A stretch of DNA of 17,524 bases, taken from positions 1 through 17,524 of the forward strand of contig CAYWOD010000058.1 in assembly GCA_964459805.1 (NCBI GenBank), in the 5' to 3' direction. A model generated the notes under the pieces. It saw nothing but the letters and a program-made list of their open reading frames with translations. It made no database searches and was not told the DNA's origin. This stretch comes from DAOVRL01 sp964459805 (GTDB lineage Bacteria > Planctomycetota > Phycisphaerae > Sedimentisphaerales > Anaerobacaceae). A program made the position numbers and the translations under genes. Positions 14,625-17,524 of this stretch are shown here, piece by piece (position 1 is the first letter of the stretch; every line of letters begins with the position of its first letter).

Positions 14625-15365
14625 TCACCACTGAGCTTCGGCATAAGGGCCGATCGGGCCTTTGAGTGCGAGCTTGGCCCGGGATTTGAGAATTGCCTCA
14701 GCAATTGGAATGTCACTTCGGCGAGTTATCTTGATGTTGGAAGAATCGGTTTCTACGATTGTCACCTTCTCGCCCAGGGTCTCGACAAGCCGGGCGTCGT
14801 CGCTGATTTTGGTTTGGTCGAGGTTCTTCAGGTTCTCGTATGCCTTTTTGAGTAAGGCAGCGGCGAAGACCTGTGGCGTCTGGGCTTCGTAGAGATCGGA
14901 CCTGTCAACGGTCTTGACGATAGCGCCGTCCTTGACTTGTTTGATCGTAGCTGCAACCGGGCAGGCGGGTATGGCGGCGCCGGTTTTCTCGGCAGCGGCG
15001 ATTACCTTGTTAATCATCTTATCGGCCAGGCAGCACCGGCAGGCATCGTGGACGGCGATCAGGTCGATGTCATCGGTAACAAGCTCCAGAGCTTTGCTGA
15101 CGGTGTCGAAGCGCTCATCGCCGCCGAAGAAAACCTTTACATTGAAGAACTTGAGATTAGGTCCCCATTTGACGCCGACCAGCTCCTCGTCGTCGGGGGA
15201 GATGCCTAAGAGTACCTGTTTTACGTCGTCGCGGTTGGCGAACAGCTCCACGCTGCGTAGAAAGACGGCGCGTCCGGCGACGTCCACAAACTGTTTTTTT
15301 CTCTTTCCGCCGAATCGCCTGCCCGGTCCGGCCGCACAAATAATGGCTGCAACGGTCTTTGACAT
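14625..15365 (-). CDS. ispD: 2-C-methyl-D-erythritol 4-phosphate cytidylyltransferase
   Basis: A 246-aa IspD, which makes CDP-methylerythritol from MEP and CTP in the non-mevalonate isoprenoid pathway. The CTP-binding loop is AIICAAGPGRRFGGKRKKQF (8-25). Further landmarks are GGDERFDTVSKAL, LIAVHDACRCCLADKMI (H106, D107), PVAATIKQVKDGAIVKTVDRSDLYEAQTPQVF (K142, R155) and SDDARLVE. The usual VHDAARP segment reads VHDACRCC, with Cys replacing an Ala and the Pro; R110 is kept. AAGGA lies upstream of the ATG. The IspF partner, often adjacent or fused, is not in this window. The gene follows cobO by 56 bases on the same strand. Confidence 0.95.
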   Translation of the reverse strand: MSKTVAAIICAAGPGRRFGGKRKKQFVDVAGRAVFLRSVELFANRDDVKQVLLGISPDDEELVGVKWGPNLKFFNVKVFFGGDERFDTVSKALELVTDDIDLIAVHDACRCCLADKMINKVIAAAEKTGAAIPACPVAATIKQVKDGAIVKTVDRSDLYEAQTPQVFAAALLKKAYENLKNLDQTKISDDARLVETLGEKVTIVETDSSNIKITRRSDIPIAEAILKSRAKLALKGPIGPYAEAQW

Positions 15366-15421
15366 AGGTCGATTTCCTTTTGTACTCTTTATTTCATCAA
15401 CATTTGCGGCGCATCGGACGT

Positions 15422-15964
15422 CTAATAATCGATGCCTCGCCGGGCGCCGAGGCCTTTGTCGAACGGATGTTTGACGTTCTTCATTTCAGTTACCAAATCC
15501 GCGAGGTCTAATAGCTCCTTGGTTGCCCCCCGTCCGGTCATCACTATCTCGACGCAGGGGTCTCTTCTATCGATAATGCCCTTGATATCTTCGAGTTTGG
15601 CAAGGCCTTTGGTCAGGCAGAACACAATCTCATCGAGTATAAGGACGTCGTAAAGCCTTTTCCGGGCGATTTGGGCGATTCTCTCGAGCACCTCGCTGAT
15701 TTCGGCCCGCATCTTAGCGACGGTGTTTTTGTCGTCGAGTGATTTTGCCATATCCCAGGGCACGTCGAGCGCCTCGACCTTGATCCCTGCCGGCCCGAAT
15801 TGCAGCGCAGACCGCTCGCCGGTATCAAGAGCGGGCGGTTTTAAGAACTGATGGATCAGCACCTTATTGCCCTGACCTGCGGCCCGCAGTGCTAGGCCGA
15901 ACGCGGCGGTGGTCTTGCCCTTGCCGTCGCCGGTATAAACTTGTACAAGCCCTTTCTCAAGCAT
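15422..15964 (-). CDS. cobO: cob(I)yrinic acid a,c-diamide adenosyltransferase
   Basis: A 180-aa CobA/CobO/BtuR-type ATP:corrinoid adenosyltransferase, which attaches the 5'-deoxyadenosyl group to cobalt for coenzyme B12. Motifs: VQVYTGDGKGKTTAAFGLALRAAG (P-loop 12-19), VLIHQFLK, DVLILDEI (D111, E112), VEIVMTGRGA and ADLVTEMKNVKHPFDKGLGARRGIDY. Length and ends are complete. No clear ribosome binding site precedes the ATG. No other cobalamin gene lies nearby, so it may serve salvage as well as synthesis. It is divergent from the DUF3568 lipoprotein gene. Confidence 0.96.
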   Translation of the reverse strand: MLEKGLVQVYTGDGKGKTTAAFGLALRAAGQGNKVLIHQFLKPPALDTGERSALQFGPAGIKVEALDVPWDMAKSLDDKNTVAKMRAEISEVLERIAQIARKRLYDVLILDEIVFCLTKGLAKLEDIKGIIDRRDPCVEIVMTGRGATKELLDLADLVTEMKNVKHPFDKGLGARRGIDY

Positions 15965-16028
15965 AGTGGTATATTAAAACCGAAAATCGAAAAGTAAAAA
16001 GCAAAAATTCCAAAAGGATCCCTGCATA

Positions 16029-16418
16029 ATGCAAAAGAACCAAGTAATTTTCGTACTCTTAGCCGTTGGCACAAGTTTTATCCTGCAGGGCTGTATGCTT
16101 TTAGCAGTGGGGGCCGGTGCGGCGGGCAGCGTGGCGTACATCAGAGGTGATCTCGAAGCGGTTGAGGCAAAGAAGCTCGACACCGTTTATGACGCGGCGA
16201 AGAAGGCGCTGGAGCAGCTCGAGCTGAGCGTGAGCAAGGACACGAAAGATGCAATGTCGGCGGAGATCACCGCGCGTGACTCGCAGGACAAGAAGATTGC
16301 GGTCAAGCTCGCCGCCGCCACGGAAGATTCGACCAAGCTGTCTATCAGATTCGGCGTGTTCGGCAACGAGACGAAATCGAGAATGATTCACGACCAGATC
16401 AAGAAGAACCTTGAGTGA
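16029..16418 (+). CDS. DUF3568 family lipoprotein
   Basis: A 129-aa lipoprotein. Residues 1-22 form a signal ending in ILQGC (C22). It continues with MLLAVGAGAAGSVAYIRGDLEAV, a glycine-rich stretch typical of DUF3568, then KLDTVYDAAKKALEQLELSV, AMSAEITARDSQDKKIAVKL and LSIRFGVFGNETKSRMIHDQIKKNL. This is the whole family domain and the length is normal. Its function is not known; it is probably a small membrane-anchored envelope protein. AAGGA lies ten bases before the ATG. It stands alone on the plus strand, between cobO and the DUF4230 gene, with a MITE-like repeat just downstream. Confidence 0.9.
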   Translation: MQKNQVIFVLLAVGTSFILQGCMLLAVGAGAAGSVAYIRGDLEAVEAKKLDTVYDAAKKALEQLELSVSKDTKDAMSAEITARDSQDKKIAVKLAAATEDSTKLSIRFGVFGNETKSRMIHDQIKKNLE

Positions 16419-16444
16419 CCGGAAGTGTCGAGTCTAAGAGTGTT

Positions 16445-16554
16445 TGTCATGCTGAGCGAAGCGAAGCATCCGGCCACCAAACGAGAATGGCTGCTCGGAC
16501 CGAATTGTGCTCTCAACCGGCAAGTCAGATTCTTCGCCGGCGCTCAGAATGACA
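16445..16554. repeat. MITE-like dispersed repeat (TGTCATGCTGAGCG ... CGCTCAGAATGACA)
   Basis: Terminal arms TGTCATGCTGAGCG (16445-16458) and CGCTCAGAATGACA (16541-16554) are inverted repeats with one mismatch. The interior GAAGCGAAGCATC ... AGATTCTTCGCC matches the 'ATGCTGAGCGAAGCGAAGCATC' repeats I know from many unrelated bacterial genomes. The open frame across it is not a real gene. Confidence 0.8.
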
Positions 16555-16610
16555 TTGAGAGTCGAGTATCCATGGCTGTCGCTTGCATTTGCTCAGCAAG
16601 GCAAAGGCGC

Positions 16611-17285
16611 CTAATCTTGACCGGCGGCTTCGTCCGGGGGATCTTCGGCGGCGGGCAGCTCCGGCGGTTTTTGCGGGGCCGAGGCGTCTGCGATTGATAT
16701 GTCGGTTGTGTAATCCGGGTAGGAGAGGGAGACGATTCTTTTGAACGCCATCCTGGTTTTGTCCTGAAGCATGTCGAGAACGTAGAGGTCGTTGACGTTG
16801 GTGAGGGCGTTTTCTCTGGCCTCATCGTCGAGGGCGAGCACTTCGTCGGAGCTGAAGTCCTCTATTATGTCGTATTTCCAGGGGACGTTTTCGGCCTTTT
16901 CCAGCGGGAGTTTGTAGAACTTCCTGTTATAAATTTCACAGCTTAGAACTCTCGGGCTGGGAAGTACAATCCGAATTAACTTCTGCGAATCGTTTACCGA
17001 GCAATCGAGGCGATCAAGATCAAAGCCGACTTTCAGCTTGGCGGTGTATCTGAGCAGGCCCCTCTTCCAGCGAACGGTAACAAGGCTGGTCTTCTTCTGC
17101 TTTATCTCAGTGACACCTTCGGTTCTGTATTCGAGGACGGCTAGTTCGGCAATTGCCTGGACGGACTTAACAAGAAACATCGTTGTCTTGGATTGGGCCT
17201 TGGATTTGGGGGCCAGCTTCCTGCCGATAACGAAGGCCAGAATACCTATGATTACAACGCTCGTTATGTAAATGGCATACCACAT
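16611..17285 (-). CDS. DUF4230 family membrane-anchored protein
   Basis: A 224-aa protein with one N-terminal membrane helix (WYAIYITSVVIIGILAFVIG) and a short basic linker (RKLAPKSKAQSK). The domain that follows (SVQAIAELAVLEYRTEGVTEI, LLRYTAKLKVGFDLDRL, KLIRIVLPSPRVLSCEI) has the layout of DUF4230, an uncharacterised family in which an early helix and repeated beta strands of a 'K-G-DL' type are conserved. The C-terminal 30 residues are low-complexity, rich in Pro, Ala, Glu and Asp (PPELPAAEDPPDEAAGQD). AAGGA with seven-base spacing supports the ATG. Biological role unknown; the domain probably lies outside the cytoplasm. Confidence 0.8.
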   Translation of the reverse strand: MWYAIYITSVVIIGILAFVIGRKLAPKSKAQSKTTMFLVKSVQAIAELAVLEYRTEGVTEIKQKKTSLVTVRWKRGLLRYTAKLKVGFDLDRLDCSVNDSQKLIRIVLPSPRVLSCEIYNRKFYKLPLEKAENVPWKYDIIEDFSSDEVLALDDEARENALTNVNDLYVLDMLQDKTRMAFKRIVSLSYPDYTTDISIADASAPQKPPELPAAEDPPDEAAGQD

Positions 17286-17309
17286 TTTTTTGTCCTTATT
17301 CGTTCTCTC

Positions 17310-17338
17310 GTACCAAGGTTCGATTCTCGAGGTGGTAC
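17310..17338. repeat. small inverted repeat upstream of the DUF4230 gene
   Basis: GTACCA (17310-17315) and TGGTAC (17333-17338) flank TCGA-TTC-TCGA. The position, 25 bases before the start codon on the minus strand, would fit an operator or leader hairpin. The GGTTCGATTC within it resembles a tRNA T-loop, but no tRNA can be folded around it. Confidence 0.3.
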
Positions 17339-17482
17339 ACTTGAGTGTCAGGCTGGAGGATAATCGAAATCCAAGCCCGCGTCAAAGCAAAACTCGCAAG
17401 CTGTGCGCCAGAGGTGTGGGCTGACTTTCCGGCAAGTGGTTCTGATCTGTTTGTAAGCATTCGCATGCGGAGACAACTCGTT

Positions 17483-17524
17483 TGTCATTGCGAGGCCTTT
17501 GAAAAAGGCCGTGGCAATCTCCCG
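17483..17524. repeat. dispersed repeat TGTCATTGCGAGG ... GGCAATCTC, cut by window end
   Basis: ATTGC (17487-17491) and GCAAT (17514-17518) flank a perfect 7-3-7 hairpin, GGCCTTT-GAA-AAAGGCC (17494-17510). The outer sequence belongs to the widely seen 'GTCATTGCGAG ... GCAATCTC' intergenic repeats. The other half lies beyond the window. Confidence 0.7.

Noticed and set aside
16425..16697. Open frame encoding VMLSEAKHPATKR ... RFFAGAQNDIES
   Set aside because: This is the translation of a dispersed MITE-like repeat and is often wrongly annotated as a protein.
17310..17338. tRNA-like T-loop GGTTCGATTC
   Set aside because: No acceptor, D or anticodon stems can be formed around it on either strand.

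Overview
This is a 17.5 kb, GC-rich bacterial window that most likely comes from a member of the Planctomycetota, class Phycisphaerae or a close relative. The grounds are inference from gene content: a PEP-CTERM type exported protein with a VPVPGAL tail, several small lipoproteins of the DUF6263, DUF3568 and jelly-roll types, a DUF4230 protein, and a murC-murB-ddl-ftsQ fragment of the division/cell wall cluster without ftsA or ftsZ beside it. No rRNA, tRNA, CRISPR array or intact insertion sequence was seen.

Layout. 1-4346 is read from the minus strand: two paralogous lipoproteins (the upstream one with a VEPEKTVETK repeat stalk behind a good promoter), then a HIT-family nucleotide hydrolase/phosphorylase and a dGTPase-like HD hydrolase (Dgt), which look co-transcribed. 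A divergent intergenic region separates them from ilvD (dihydroxy-acid dehydratase, branched-chain amino acid synthesis) at 4512-6179. From 6180 to 8098 lies a small accessory stretch on the plus strand: a PD-(D/E)xK-like nuclease candidate, an orphan DUF433 antitoxin-like protein, and two adjacent YkgJ-type cysteine-cluster proteins. It meets, in a convergent 4-base overlap, the minus-strand peptidoglycan/division cluster murC > murB > ddl > ftsQ-like (12541 down to 8095). Upstream of murC sit a PEP-CTERM protein with a strong sigma70-like promoter and a long leader, a jelly-roll lipoprotein, ispD (MEP isoprenoid pathway) and cobO/btuR (corrinoid adenosylation), all on the minus strand. A DUF3568 lipoprotein (+), an intergenic MITE-like repeat, a DUF4230 membrane-anchored protein (-) and the beginning of another dispersed repeat end the window.

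How the genes relate. MurC, MurB and Ddl make the UDP-MurNAc precursor and the D-Ala-D-Ala dipeptide of peptidoglycan. FtsQ-like links this to division, and IspD supplies isoprenoid precursors that include the undecaprenyl carrier. HIT and Dgt both act on nucleotides. The lipoproteins and the PEP-CTERM protein populate the envelope.

Most noteworthy observation. The dgt gene carries two in-frame insertions, each built around a 43-nt bipartite palindromic element (a 7-3-7 hairpin, an 11-nt spacer with GGATC at the same position, and a 6-3-6 hairpin), in opposite orientations. One copy is joined to a perfect 20-bp inverted duplication of the codons for the dGTPase GFEHN motif. This resembles, in principle, the Rickettsia palindromic elements that insert into coding sequences, but I do not recognise this element as a named family.
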